The notes below the pieces were generated by a model. That model was given only the letters and a program-made list of their open reading frames with translations, was not told where the DNA came from and made no database searches. A DNA stretch of 64,000 nucleotides from Andalucia godoyi. Its lineage: Eukaryota; Discoba; Jakobea; Jakobida; Andaluciidae. The translations under genes and the position numbers were made by a program. Shown here piece after piece: positions 9,914 to 20,408 of this stretch. Location of the stretch: the NCBI GenBank assembly GCA_009859145.1, contig VRVR01000036.1, positions 224,972-288,971 on the forward strand. The letters run 5' to 3'. Each line of letters begins with the position of its first letter. The first letter of the stretch is position 1.

Positions 9914-10807
9914 CGCCCAGCACTCGCCAAATATACTACCAACCAACAATAACCAACATCAATAACAATAACAACAATAATAATAGTAATAATGAAGAGT
10001 ATTGAAGAGATAAACAAATGAAAGTATGCAAAGTGGATTTGTCGTTTCCACTTATTGCGATATGACGAAGCAGTCTAAAGCGCACGTAAGCAAAAACACT
10101 GCCACGCGCCGTGCGAATGTGTTTGTTACGGTATCTTGACAATTCCGTCACACGATGCCCGATTCGTTTCGCCTCCCATTTTGATCATGGAATCCCTATA
10201 CATACGCCGCCGCGTTGCATTATGCATGTTGCTGGGTTGCAACATTGATCATGGGTGATCAGCGATGATTATCGGTGGTTCGTGTACAATGTAGGCACCA
10301 GAACGAGAACCATGCATCAAAAATATTAGCAGAATGTGCGTATTTCCGGGTGGGTTTTTGCCAAGTTAACATGCGTGTTTATTTTTTATTATTATGGTTG
10401 TTGCAAGTGACGCATTGTTGCATGTCTTGCTCCATGGGATCTCGATGTACGTGATACCCCTCGCCTGCGACGGTGCGACGGTGGGCCGTCTCGGGAACGG
10501 ATTAGAAGCATCCGAACCAGATCGCAGCACATGTACATCCTCAAGGATACTGAACAAAAAGACCGTCAGGCAACCCGTCGAGATCGAGAAAGTGAAATCA
10601 GTCGCGCTCTACGCAAGAGTCTCGTCGACCCGCCAAGAAGTGGTGGACCTCCAACGTTTCAAATTGTCAATCTTCGTATGCAGCCAGTGCGATCACATTC
10701 TGCTTTTGAATAATCGCAGACATCGAAGGTGGTTTTTGTGCACAGTCGACTCGTGCTTCCTTTACGTTCGCGCATGTTGCCGCGTTCTGCTGGCGCCAGT
10801 GGCTAGC
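9914..10807. other. Intergenic region with AAT/AAC repeat and recombinase-like fragment
   Basis: An 894-base stretch between the 5' end of the dihydroxyacetone kinase gene and the 3' end of the permease gene. It begins with an AAC/AAT microsatellite at about 9950-9993. A 165-codon ATG-started frame at 10394-10891 (+) contains one stretch resembling a serine recombinase N terminus but runs into the 3' end of the permease on the opposite strand. No tRNA or other RNA gene is evident. Confidence 0.5.
10592..10678 (+). pseudogene. Possible serine-recombinase N-terminal remnant
   Basis: Within an open frame starting at 10394, these 29 codons contain VALYARVSSTRQ followed by DLQRF. Resolvase/invertase-type serine recombinases begin with a hydrophobic strand, Y-A-R-V-S with the catalytic Ser, then a Gln and D-L-x-R-Q, so spacing and residues agree over about 20 positions. 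Nothing before or after matches the family; the remaining catalytic Arg residues and any DNA-binding domain are not visible. It may be a decayed insertion or a chance match. Confidence 0.25.
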
Positions 10808-12939
10808 TTAGATGTTGATAGTCTTCACAAGCCTGGTTCTCTCATCAAGATCTTCTGCGTCTGCAAGGTCGTCTCGAGATTGAAGAACTGACGAGTGCCG
10901 GGAGCCAAGGCGGCTTCCAACTCTGCGAATGGTTCCTGGCGGCGGATGCGGCTGCGGAAAAGTTTGATGAGGCCCGGCGACGTTCCCGCTGCCGAGATCG
11001 AGGAGTTTCTTTCGGAGCGCCTCGTTTCCAGACTGCTTGACAAACCGATGCGACATGAAAGCGCCAACAAGCACCCAAAGCACAAATATGCCGATGATGC
11101 ACCCACCAACGACGGATGGCAACGGGTACATCAATCCGGCCATTGTTGCAAATACTGCAACCACTGTGATGGCTGGACGTATCAAATGATCGAGACGATT
11201 GTAGCTTGACGGGTGACTCTTTTTGATGTATGCAGCAATACCAAGGTTTGGAAGCATGTACACCGTCAGCAATCCATACGATCCGATGAGATTGGACGCG
11301 GCAAACGCTGACCAACCGCCCGACGAGGACGACCCCACGAGATTCCAGTCAATGGTTCCAGCCACGTTGCTCGTGTAGCTAAGCTCTACAGAATACACAA
11401 AGGCAAGAAGAATAGCCGCGGCCGCACAAACGGCATTGGTAGCAATGATGGCGCGCACGGGAGTTTGTCTTGTTGGATGCAGTTTTCCAAAGTATCCGAG
11501 GTGAAAGATGTCTGCATGGCCCATCGACATGAGCAGTCTCGCATTGAAATTGAGTTGCGCCACAAGCCAGTTGAAGGACGTTGTCATTCCGGCAATGTCG
11601 ATGAAGTACCCGAACCATGAAGACACGTAATGCTGGGCTAGAAGATTCATAGGCATGCCTGCGCTTTTCCCTCCATTTGTCCCGTATGTCAAGATGTTTG
11701 CAGCATCGTATTTCCCAAGTCCCCACACAAGCGCTAATGTGCCGATCCACACAAATCCCGAGACGCAAATGACGCTTCCAAAAACGGAGAAGGCGACAAC
11801 ACGGACCGGATCCTTAGCCTCTTCAGCAAGCGACGTTGCTCCTTCAAACCCATCGCAGACCAGCACAGCAAGCACCACAGCCTGGATAAACCCGAATGCA
11901 CCGTTGGGATTCTCCTCCGAGCTTGCCGAATCGGGCAAGAAGTGATTTCCGTCCACAAGCATTGCGCCAACAAACACACTCACAATGATGGCTTCGATTG
12001 CCGACAGAATGATGGAAATCCGCAACGAAGACTCAATTCCCTTTACAGACAGCAGCGTCACGACGATCGTGAACACCACGAGCGAAATTTGGAAAGGAAC
12101 CGCAACTTGGTCGTCCGACGCATTGTTGCCGTATGCGTACCGTTTTGCCACATCCGATGAAAACAGCGCAATCTGCAGTACAGCCTGGACCCCAAGAGCT
12201 AAATACGCAATGAGCATTATCCACGCAGTAAACAGACCTGCAAACGGCCCAAGAGAAAGGGTTGAGTACGTAAAGAACGAGCCTGCGGAAGGATGCCATC
12301 GTACAAACAACTGCAGAGTCCGCGACAGCGACAGGCATAAGAAGATCGTGGCCAACAGGGCATACGGAGCACTCGTTCCTGCGGCCGCCAAAATCAATGG
12401 AACATTAAAAAACAACGAACCTGCGCATCCATACATGGAATCGACAAACAAACAAACAAACCAAAACCAAAACCAACAGCGGACGCACATCCCAACTCCA
12501 AGCAAAGAGTCAACACATCATTATCGTTAACATTATCGTCATGATCAGATATAGAAGCATGCCACATGACCCATGTGTGCAGTGTTTGATAGACAGAAGC
12601 AGATCAGAAGAAGAGCATACTGGTCGGTGAAGTGTTGAGCAGGCTCATTGCGAAGGCATAGGCTGCGGTGACATTTCTTTTAGGATCATCTTGAAAGAGC
12701 AGCCTGTCACTTTCTCCAGAAGTATCTACACTATCTACATTATTATTATTATTATTATTATTGCTATTGCTATTGCTATTGCTATTGTTATTATTATTAT
12801 TGTTGTTGTTGTTGTTGTGGTGGTTGTGTTTTGATGAAGGACTCAAGAGGTGCTGCTGCTCGTGCAGATTTGCCAGAGTTGTATTACGCAAAAGATCATT
12901 TTGCCGAAACGGTGGTGAGATGCTTGACAAATGAGACAT
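10808..12939 (-). CDS. APC-family amino-acid permease, two exons
   Basis: Plasma-membrane or organellar amino-acid/polyamine transporter of the APC superfamily, about 643 residues when spliced (exon 1 12621-12939, exon 2 10808-12420). Exon 1 gives a hydrophilic N terminus with a poly-Asn/Ser run from a TTA/TTG-type repeat, then the beginning of TM1. Exon 2 supplies the remainder of TM1 (SLFFNVPLIL), a PSAGSFFTY segment typical of the TM2-TM3 region, and hydrophobic segments adding up to about 12. The splice is in phase and restores the broken first membrane helix; without it, exon 2 would begin with an implausible Trp/Phe/Cys-rich stretch. Substrate cannot be told from sequence. The C-terminal 80 residues are Arg/Ser-rich and cytosolic. 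Confidence 0.82.
12421..12620 (-). other. Probable GT-AG intron in the permease gene
   Basis: Reading on the minus strand, exon 1 ends ...ACCA and the intron starts GTATGC, close to the GTATGT donor consensus. It ends in a T-rich stretch and GCGCAG. The length is 200 bases. Exon 1 contributes one base and exon 2 two bases to a Ser codon, keeping phase and joining two halves of a transmembrane helix. Unspliced, the exon 1 frame stops within about 7 codons of the donor. Coordinates are inferred by eye. Confidence 0.72.
12739..12817 (-). repeat. Coding trinucleotide/hexanucleotide repeat (poly-Asn/Ser)
   Basis: Consecutive TTA, TTGCTA and TTG repeats on the plus strand, read on the minus strand as Asn and Asn-Ser runs in exon 1 of the permease. 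Such tracts are length-variable in many protists. Confidence 0.85.
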
Positions 12940-13504
12940 TTAACAATTACACATGTATATAACAAAGAAGATTGAATACTCTCTGTGATCAAAAACCCAA
13001 AAAAAGAAAAAGGAAAGGAAAGGAAAGGAAAAGAAAAGAAAAAGAGGGAATAATAAACTCAACATTATTACGTCCGAAACTGTAAATAAAATATAAAAGG
13101 TTTGAAAAACGAGAAAATGTTTCGCGCATGTACGATACAGCTTGCACAATACGTCAACGAGCGAGTGTTGCCTCGTGGGTGTTCAGTGTTGACCTCAAAT
13201 TTGCGGAGGACGATGCGGGGGGAATCGTTGCCAAATCGAGAAAAGTGCCCGAATCGTCAGTCTTCGCAGTTCACATTGACTCGTGTCTTCGACGATGGAA
13301 TGTGAACTGAACCGCCGTTTCGTTTATTAATTATTACGTAACGTGTATACGTTTTCAGAACTTGTTCTTCTTTCCATTCTCTCATCTTTCAGTTTTATAA
13401 GATAACAACTACAATTGCGTGTGTTTGATCCACCCATCTCAATCCATTTTTTTTTAATTAGCTATTTATTTTAATTTTTTTTTGACGCGACACTCGCATG
13501 AACG
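12940..13504. promoter_or_regulatory. Divergent spacer, permease / RBR ligase
   Basis: A 565-base region between two divergently transcribed genes. It has an A/G-rich tract with GGAAA repeats at about 13010-13045, a perfect 11-base inverted repeat at 13267-13309, and T-rich sequence just before the RBR start. A 68-codon frame at 13102-13305 has no recognisable features and is probably noise. Promoter function is inferred from position. Confidence 0.4.
13267..13309. repeat. Perfect 11-bp inverted repeat
   Basis: CAGTTCACATT at 13267-13277 is followed by a 21-base spacer and its exact reverse complement AATGTGAACTG at 13299-13309. It could form a hairpin in RNA or be a palindromic protein-binding site. 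Confidence 0.7.
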
Positions 13505-16492
13505 ATGAGTGAAGAAGTCGACGGAGTTGTTTTTGAGAGTCTTTGTGCGAATGCAAAGGACGCGGTCAGTCGAGCAGCGATTGATCTCGTGAATACATTG
13601 CACAGAGATCAAAAAGTCGAGCTGCGGTCAACGGTTGCGCTTTGCACGAGGTTTCTGACTTTGGAACATGCATTCGAGTCAGTGCCGGTGTCATCGGTTG
13701 TGGTGTGCGACGATGCCGACCGCACGCTTTCCAACGCAGAAGTCGTGTCCTTGCTCCGAACGGCGGACAGAGTCTTGACGATGTTCATGGGGACGTACCT
13801 CACCATTGAACACTGCCCGTCGTACGGACAGGAAGTGCAGGTCACGTCGCACTGCGCTGTTCGAGCGTTTGTGCCGGCACAGCGAGATGGAATCGGGTCG
13901 ATGAGCAGCGATGCCGTGCAGAGAGCGGAGGTCGACGCCATTACAAAGGGGTTCCATGTTGTTCCGGAGTGCGAAACGTACTTGATGAACAGCGTGATCG
14001 CTCAGGTGCTTTCGGTCGTTCTTGACGAGCATGAGCAGCAGACTGAAAGGGCAGAGGTGTGCCCGGTGGTGCGAGCATTGACCATTGTGTTTCAGCCGGC
14101 GTCGCTGGCGGTCCGGTGGACGGTGCGACTGAATTCGCAATGCAAAGCTCTTGATGGGCTCTCGTACAGGGACATGTTGCTGGAGACAATTTCAAACTCG
14201 GAGCCCCTGCACTCTGTTCGGAAGCGTCAAGAATGGGAGATGCTGTCGCAGGACCAGGCTCTTTTGCAGCGCCTTGGATTTACCGAGATTGGACTGGCAG
14301 CGTCAATTCGGAACAGAGTCGCGTTTCCCAATGGATCGTCTGATGATCCAGAGGTTCTCAACCGGCACTATGCCACCATTCGTGTGCTGCTCGACTGCGT
14401 CGATGTGGATCCCGCGGAAATGGTCTTTAGCAATCAAGGACGAGAATCTTTTGTTCTGAAGAGCAACCGGGACCACGAGGAAAGTAGCAGACAGACGCCA
14501 CCTGCAGATGTTGCGCTTGCACTTGCGCTTGCGAACGAAGAAAACGGATTCTATGTACCGGTCATCTCACACCAAATGTCTTTCCATCCTGAGTGTTCGA
14601 AGCTCCTGTCCGTGACTGCCCGGATGGCCGTGTCCAGCTCCGAGCAGCCAACATTCACTCCTCTCGACTTTGCGATTTCTACCGCGAGAGGCTTGATGTG
14701 CATGCATCCCTTCGGGCGCTGGAAGATCCTGCAGTGCTCGGACCCGCCAGCCCTGGCGCAGACTTTGCGACGGGGCTCCGAGGAGCATCGACAGCTGTGC
14801 AAAGCCGTGGAGCATGCGACCCATGGTCTTGGCAGACTGGAAGACTGCGCAGCGGATTCCTTCCAGGTGCGCTTTGATGAGCACAGATGCTGGAGCAGCA
14901 GCGACCTGCGAAATGCACTGCAGGTGCATTTTGACAGTTCTCGCTGCACGTTTTATCCCGTCTTGCACTGTACTGTCGACGTGCCCTCGCATCTAAGTGC
15001 CTGCTTGTCCTACAGGCGACGTTCGTACCGAAGATTCCTTGAAGCAGTTTGCAGAATGACAAGCAATATCTGGTCGAACCCGCAGCTAGCCACGGTCTCT
15101 TTGGAAAAGAAGAATACACAATCGGATTCAAAGAGCCGCAATCTGCGGATTCGTGTGGAGTCCGTGGACGTCGAGTTTTTGCATCGCGTCGCGTTTCACG
15201 TATCGTCCATGTTTGCTATCCACACGGTCGCGGTGCCTGGATGTTTGTCTTCGGCGATCTACGATTCTGCGTTCACACGGTCCCTCGAGGACGAATTGGC
15301 GCCACTGGTTTCCAAACATGCAGATATTCTGTTCCTGCCTCCTCATGAAAACCAACTGTCGTTCGTTGCGGTGGGCATCGAAGCGGGCGTTGTTGCTGAG
15401 TTTTTGGAGTTCAAGAGCCAGCAGGCTCACAGAAGTGCATCGAGCGAATCGCACGCGCGAGATGCGCACAATCTGAACCAAGAGCTTTCTTGCTGTTTAT
15501 CAGTCTGTGAGCCTGAAATGGTATCGGACAGAACCATTAAGCTTCCGTGCTCGCATACGGCGTGCCGGGCATGCTTGGCGGAGACCATCGTCCGGTCCAG
15601 TCAAGACGTTTTGCTGGCTCAAAGACTGCATCTGTCATGCTCCTTGTGCCTCTCCGACATCCCTGCTACATTCCTGCCTCAAATTGTTGGACCAGTCGTT
15701 CTTCAAAAGACAGCGGCGATGAGAGCTCGTGCTGCAGCCGCCGCGACCAAGAAAGCGGCTGTGGAGCAGGACGAACCCGCGACGTCAGATGGGGCATCTC
15801 CCTCCGTCCAATGGATCTCTGCTTTTGCTTGTCCTGGGGTGGATTGCTCGCGACTCTTGGTGTCCACGTCTTCTGCGCGAGTCTGCGAATGCTTGGACTG
15901 TGGCCAGCGAGTTTGTGTGCGATGTCAGCTTCCTGCGCATCCGGGAAGTCGGTGCGATGGTGCTCGGCGCTTCGTTGTGGTGGAGAAAGGGAAAACGAGA
16001 TCGTGTCCGGGATGCGGATACTTCATTTTCCGCACTGCGGGTTGCAACCACATGACGTGTGCACTGTGCTCCACGGAATTTTGCTGGACGTGCGGATTTA
16101 TCCACGAGCCGCATTTGGATGGTGGAAATCTGTTTGCGCACATTCCCAATTGCATTCAGGAAATGCGTCCGGAGAATGCCGAGTTTGAAAGGACTGCCGC
16201 CGCATCTCGTCGTAGATCTCGTCGCCAGAGGCCTCCCCGCGCCCCTCGCCAGCCGGTGGTCGATACTGCAGACGAAGATGCTGCCGATGTGTTCGATCTG
16301 CTGTTTGGCCCGTCTGGTCCCATGCACGTTGAAGCTCCCGTGGACCCTCTGGAGTCTGAGCAACCGATTTTAGACGAACAGCGGGATGCCGAGCCCGCGC
16401 ATCAGTGGAACTTGTTTACCCAGGAAGATTATGTGCTCAGTACTTTGTTCCATACGCATTCAAGGGACCAGGAAATCATTGTAGGAAACTAA
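13505..16492 (+). CDS. RBR-type (RING-IBR-RING) E3 ubiquitin ligase
   Basis: RING-between-RING ligases transfer ubiquitin through a thioester on RING2. In this 995-residue protein, RING1 lies at about residues 660-720 (PCSHTACRACL, then CSLC), the IBR at about 780-825 (CPGVDC, then CLDC and CVRC with a His-Cys end), and RING2 at about 830-885. RING2 contains CPGC, then GCNHMTC where the Cys of GCN is the expected catalytic residue, and FCWTCG. The first zinc pair of RING1 is unusual: CCLSVC rather than a plain C-x2-C. The N-terminal 650 residues match nothing I know and make it larger than Ariadne-type ligases; an acidic C-terminal tail follows RING2. ATG at 13505 is the first in the frame. 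Confidence 0.92.
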   Translation: MSEEVDGVVFESLCANAKDAVSRAAIDLVNTLHRDQKVELRSTVALCTRFLTLEHAFESVPVSSVVVCDDADRTLSNAEVVSLLRTADRVLTMFMGTYLTIEHCPSYGQEVQVTSHCAVRAFVPAQRDGIGSMSSDAVQRAEVDAITKGFHVVPECETYLMNSVIAQVLSVVLDEHEQQTERAEVCPVVRALTIVFQPASLAVRWTVRLNSQCKALDGLSYRDMLLETISNSEPLHSVRKRQEWEMLSQDQALLQRLGFTEIGLAASIRNRVAFPNGSSDDPEVLNRHYATIRVLLDCVDVDPAEMVFSNQGRESFVLKSNRDHEESSRQTPPADVALALALANEENGFYVPVISHQMSFHPECSKLLSVTARMAVSSSEQPTFTPLDFAISTARGLMCMHPFGRWKILQCSDPPALAQTLRRGSEEHRQLCKAVEHATHGLGRLEDCAADSFQVRFDEHRCWSSSDLRNALQVHFDSSRCTFYPVLHCTVDVPSHLSACLSYRRRSYRRFLEAVCRMTSNIWSNPQLATVSLEKKNTQSDSKSRNLRIRVESVDVEFLHRVAFHVSSMFAIHTVAVPGCLSSAIYDSAFTRSLEDELAPLVSKHADILFLPPHENQLSFVAVGIEAGVVAEFLEFKSQQAHRSASSESHARDAHNLNQELSCCLSVCEPEMVSDRTIKLPCSHTACRACLAETIVRSSQDVLLAQRLHLSCSLCLSDIPATFLPQIVGPVVLQKTAAMRARAAAAATKKAAVEQDEPATSDGASPSVQWISAFACPGVDCSRLLVSTSSARVCECLDCGQRVCVRCQLPAHPGSRCDGARRFVVVEKGKTRSCPGCGYFIFRTAGCNHMTCALCSTEFCWTCGFIHEPHLDGGNLFAHIPNCIQEMRPENAEFERTAAASRRRSRRQRPPRAPRQPVVDTADEDAADVFDLLFGPSGPMHVEAPVDPLESEQPILDEQRDAEPAHQWNLFTQEDYVLSTLFHTHSRDQEIIVGN

Positions 16493-16677
16493 GAAAGGTG
16501 CTACACAACAGCATTGGAAAGCCATCGATATTCAGGTAAAAAATATAAAGGAAGAATAAGAAGAAGAAGTTAAAAAGGAGGGGAAAAAAGTCTGCAATTT
16601 TAGGAACAAACTATATACAAACCAAAAATAATAATAATAATCAAAATAAAGAAGAAGTTGTTAATAAATCTAATGAA

Positions 16678-17985
16678 TCACCAGGAGTGGTGCGAGGCGG
16701 AAACATTTGAGAATTTTCTCGAATACGCAAGCGCCGATAAATGCGCGTATTGTCGGACCAGTTCATCGACATCGGGACCGGATACACCGGCCACAGTGTC
16801 GTCCACCGATGACAGTGCCCTCGCATGGATGTGCTGCTCGTTCACAGGACCGTTCCACTTTTCACGGGGCGATGACACCTTTTGTGGATGATGATTCACA
16901 TGCTTCTGCGAGATCCGAGCCCCTGGCGAGTACTTTGCATTGTCCTTGTTGGGAGATGAAGCGGCAGCGGGAGTATCGTCTGGGAAATCAGCAAAGTCAT
17001 CAAGACCGTCACCGGGCGAAACCGTCGGCAATGACGAGTTTGTGAACGAATGAGAGGTGAGCGGTGTTGGCAAAGACAGGCCGGGAAACTTGGACGAAGA
17101 GGAAACAGACACCGAAGAGAGCGGTGGATGTGCGGATGTACCTGCACCAGTGTCATCATCGTCATCGAACCTGATATCGCCTTCTTCTTCTTCGTCGTCG
17201 TCTTCACCATCATAATCCTTCTTGCTCTTGGTAGCACCGATCGCGACAGCACGGGTACCATCTGTGCCATTGCCAAACGCGAACATGTCACCATTCTGCT
17301 CGTCTCCCCCCTCGTCCTCGTCGTCGTCGTCGAACCGCACCTTGTCACGCTCGTTGTCGGTATTCAAATGAGCAACATCGAAAACCGCCGGCATCGTCGC
17401 GCTTCTCTGGTGCAATCGGAGGGCGAAGTTGAGGCCTCCATTTTCACCAGAAGCGAGATCGAGATCCGCTCTGAAGTCGCTGTCTGAAATCTTTCTCGGA
17501 CGCGGCGAATTCCGAAAGGAGATGCTCGGATTCCTGGACTTCATTTTTGCTGCAAACTCCTTTAAACTTGACAATTCCTCCAGCAGCGACCGCGTCTTTG
17601 GCTGTCCATACAGCGATCCCATATCGATAGTGCTCGAGGTCGCAGTCCGCACATGGTTCTTTGTAACTTGGTCCAGCAGCCGCTCGGAACCAGACGATCT
17701 ACGTCGTCGTGAAGAAGCGTGGCTGCCTCGCGCCGCAGCAACCAGGGCTTTGGACACGCCTGCAGACACGCCGTCAATTTTCCCTCGAATGTTCTTCAAA
17801 TTCTCAACTTCCGTCGCACGCTGCTCTTGGACTGCCTTGACTGCCTCCACCAGCGCAGCATCGTTTTCAACAGATTTCGATAATTTCGGTGGAATCGTAA
17901 ATGTTTGTGTCGAATAGAAAAACGACGACACGAATGACACCAAAACAGACACTCGAGAAGACAAGAATGAAAGCAGCCAGAGCAT
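16678..17985 (-). CDS. Acidic low-complexity protein of unknown function
   Basis: About 435 residues from the ATG at 17985. The frame stays open upstream through an AAC microsatellite read as poly-Leu to 18078, which I take as UTR rather than protein. The N-terminal 25 residues are hydrophobic and could be a membrane anchor, or UTR if an upstream exon exists. Then come an amphipathic helix with a VEAVKAVQEQR segment, a basic Ser/Arg block, three Asp/Glu runs (RFDDDD twice), and a Ser/Pro-rich C-terminal half. No enzymatic motif is visible. It converges on the RBR gene and diverges from the CASP gene. Composition suggests a disordered, possibly phosphorylated, adaptor; the start is uncertain. 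Confidence 0.6.
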   Translation of the reverse strand: MLWLLSFLSSRVSVLVSFVSSFFYSTQTFTIPPKLSKSVENDAALVEAVKAVQEQRATEVENLKNIRGKIDGVSAGVSKALVAAARGSHASSRRRRSSGSERLLDQVTKNHVRTATSSTIDMGSLYGQPKTRSLLEELSSLKEFAAKMKSRNPSISFRNSPRPRKISDSDFRADLDLASGENGGLNFALRLHQRSATMPAVFDVAHLNTDNERDKVRFDDDDEDEGGDEQNGDMFAFGNGTDGTRAVAIGATKSKKDYDGEDDDEEEEGDIRFDDDDDTGAGTSAHPPLSSVSVSSSSKFPGLSLPTPLTSHSFTNSSLPTVSPGDGLDDFADFPDDTPAAASSPNKDNAKYSPGARISQKHVNHHPQKVSSPREKWNGPVNEQHIHARALSSVDDTVAGVSGPDVDELVRQYAHLSALAYSRKFSNVSASHHSW

Positions 17986-17998
17986 ATTTGTGGAAAGC

Positions 17999-18038
<40 letters not shown>

Positions 18039-18079
18039 GCAACAACAGCAACAACAACAACAGCAACAACAACAACAAA
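17999..18079. repeat. AAC trinucleotide microsatellite
   Basis: About 27 near-perfect AAC units with a few AGC interruptions on the plus strand. On the minus strand it would read as poly-Leu, Val or Cys depending on frame, which generates several spurious open frames here. Confidence 0.9.
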
Positions 18080-18617
18080 CAAGAAACCCAATAATAATAA
18101 TAATCAATATCAATATTAATAGCAAGTTAAAAGAGGAAAATATAAAAATGTTCTAATATTTTTTTGCGATCGAATCCTTTTTTTTTTTTTTTGTGTTTTT
18201 GTTATGTTTTGAAAAAACAAAAAACAACCAACAAATATGTGAGATATATTACGAGCGAATTGGCAGCACGGACAAGAATGATATTAAACAACTAAAACAA
18301 GGGGAAAAGAAAACAGAATAAAAAATGAATTAATAAAGAGATGGGTATGTGTATATAATAGTATGATACATTAGAAGAAGAAGAAGAAGAAGAAGACGAC
18401 GACGACAAAGAGAAGTGGACGTTTGCCCAATCAAAAGAAAGACGGAGAAAACGAATGGGAAAAGGTGACTTTGCGACAACTTGCGACTTGCAGTTGTTTG
18501 AGACTTGAGATTTGATGCAAGACGTGTGGATCGTCGAATGCTTGTTATTATTATATGGTTTTCTTTTCTTTTTTTCCAATTTCTGGTCATTATTATTATT
18601 TGCGGAAAGCGCATTCA

Positions 18618-18623
<6 letters not shown>

Positions 18624-18671
<48 letters not shown>
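18624..18671. repeat. GA microsatellite abutting a start codon
   Basis: About 24 GA units end immediately before the ATG of the CASP gene, so they lie in its 5' UTR or core promoter. The same frame reads them as Arg-Glu, which would extend the protein falsely. Confidence 0.9.
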
Positions 18672-18674
<3 letters not shown>

Positions 18675-20408
18675 GCGACGTTGCAAGAGACGCTGTTTTC
18701 TCTTGCAAAGTCATGGCAGCAGATTGACTTGGTATCGGTGCGATCTGAACTTGATAAGGTTGGCGGGTCGATTGCAGAGGCACATGAACGTGGGAAGAAT
18801 GCACGAAAGCAGCTTGCTGAATCGACGAAGGAGGCTCGGAAGCAGTTTCCAGATGCGATGAAGAGCATCAATTCGCTTGTGAAGGAGTACCAAGATGAAA
18901 TTGATCATCTTACGAAGCGCGCGAAACAAGCGGAAACGTCGTTTTTGGGTGCGTACGAGGCACTCAGTGCGATACAGGATCCTTCGGCAGTGCTCATGAG
19001 TGTAGCAGAAGTAGTGGGGGAAGTGAAGGATCTGAAGAACCAAGAGTCAGCCGTCCGGAGGCTTGAAGAAGAGCTCAAAGACGCGAAAGAAGCGGTGTAC
19101 CAAGAGATGGAGTCCTTGTTTGCGGATCGCGAAAAGTCGCTCATGATGCAGCTTTCGGACTTGCAGAAGCGGTACGCAGCTACAGAAAACCAGCTGTTTA
19201 TGCTCCGATCCACCCTGGAAAAAGCAGAAGAGTCGGGCAAAAGCAGAGTGGAGTACATGGAGGATCAGCTGCGAAATGCCGAGGAGGAGCTGGCGGCGCT
19301 GCGATCCATGCATGGGCGGTCGCATAGTGGAGGGTCCGATGCGGCTGGTGCGGATGGGTCCGTGGGGAGGCTTGGGTATGAAAGAGAACTTGAGAGTGCA
19401 CGGAGAGAAACCGAGGCCGAACTGGAACGCAAGGAAACGGAGTTGGGATCGCTGCGACAGTATGTCTCGAAGCTCGAAAATGATCTTGCAAAGGAAAAAA
19501 TTGAAGCCAAGCATCGCGACAGAAGTTTGCAGAGCGAGATTGGGAAAATCCAGTTTGAACTGAGCCAGTCTCGACAGGAAGTCCAGCTGCTGCGATCGCA
19601 AAAGGACGAAGCAGATGCGCTGCGAAAGCGGCTGGCGATGTTCCAGTCTCTTCACGGAGTGCTGCAGGGCGGCGGAGGGGATGTAGAGGAAGTAGACTTT
19701 GCCGATACCATCTCCGAAACAGGCTCGGTTCTCAGCATCGCTGCATCTGAACACCAGTTTCAACAGCAGAAGAAGAAGATTGCTCAACTAGAAAGCGAGC
19801 TTGTTCGGTATCGCATTGCAAGCACATCGGTGACCGAAGAACTGAGTCAGGTGAAGCGAGATCGAGAGCTGCGAGTGTCCGAGCTCTCCGCGTGTAAGGA
19901 CCTCATTAAGCGGCTCGAAGACGATATGGCGACTCTGCGATCTGCGACGGTGTCTGTATCGGAGGACCAGACTGCCCGCCAAACGGAGATTCTAACGGCG
20001 CAGCGAGATCGTTTGAAGCAGCGTGTCGTCCAGCTTGAGCAGGAAGCGATGGATCTCCAAGAAGAATTTCGAAGACGTGATGCACAGATTGATATTCTCA
20101 AGGGAGAGAATGCCCGGTTGTCAGATCGCCTCCGTGGAGGCACGGGGCCTGGCCTTGGGGTCGGAGCTGCATCATCCTCATCCTCGTCGTCATCTTCTGC
20201 ATCTGCGTTCCTGTCAGCTCTTGACTTTTCGAGCTTCCTGAGCAGTGCTTCTGGAGGAACTCGTGGTGGCAACAGTGGAGGTGGTCTGTCATCGGATCGA
20301 AGGCTCCGGTATTTTCTGACTGTGTACATTCTGTTGCTCCACTTGTTTGTCATGTACGTCGTCATGCGATTCATCCATGCTTCAACTCCACAGGTCCCTC
20401 CTCGATAG
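18672..20408 (+). CDS. CASP-type golgin (CUX1/CASP, yeast Coy1 family)
   Basis: A Golgi-resident coiled-coil protein acting in retrograde vesicle tethering. The N terminus shows the CASP signature: a Trp-containing helix with an LDK segment, RKQLAESTKEARK, then KEYQDEIDHLTKRAK. Residues about 100-510 are almost continuous heptad coiled coil. A Ser/Gly-rich linker precedes the C-terminal module RYFLTVYILLLHLFVMYVV, a single membrane anchor near residue 550-570 with the Tyr and His typical of CASP tails, leaving a short lumenal end. The 578-residue length is close to fungal and plant members. The ATG after the GA tract is chosen because upstream codons are only repeat. Confidence 0.9.

Larger units (their letters stand above)
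17986..18671. promoter_or_regulatory. Repeat-rich divergent spacer upstream of CASP
   Basis: A 686-base region holding an AAC/CAG-type trinucleotide tract (17999-18079), AAT repeats, a long T run at about 18178-18193, a GAA/GAC tract (about 18372-18407), and a GA tract ending one base before the CASP start codon. No gene is apparent. Its promoter role for the flanking divergent genes is inferred. Confidence 0.5.

Noticed and set aside
17867-18125. Poly-Leu, poly-Val and poly-Cys minus-strand frames
   Set aside because: All are readings of one AAC microsatellite in different frames.
18555-18671. 39-codon Arg-Glu N-terminal extension of the CASP protein
   Set aside because: It is encoded by a GA microsatellite; a typical CASP N terminus begins at the ATG at 18672.
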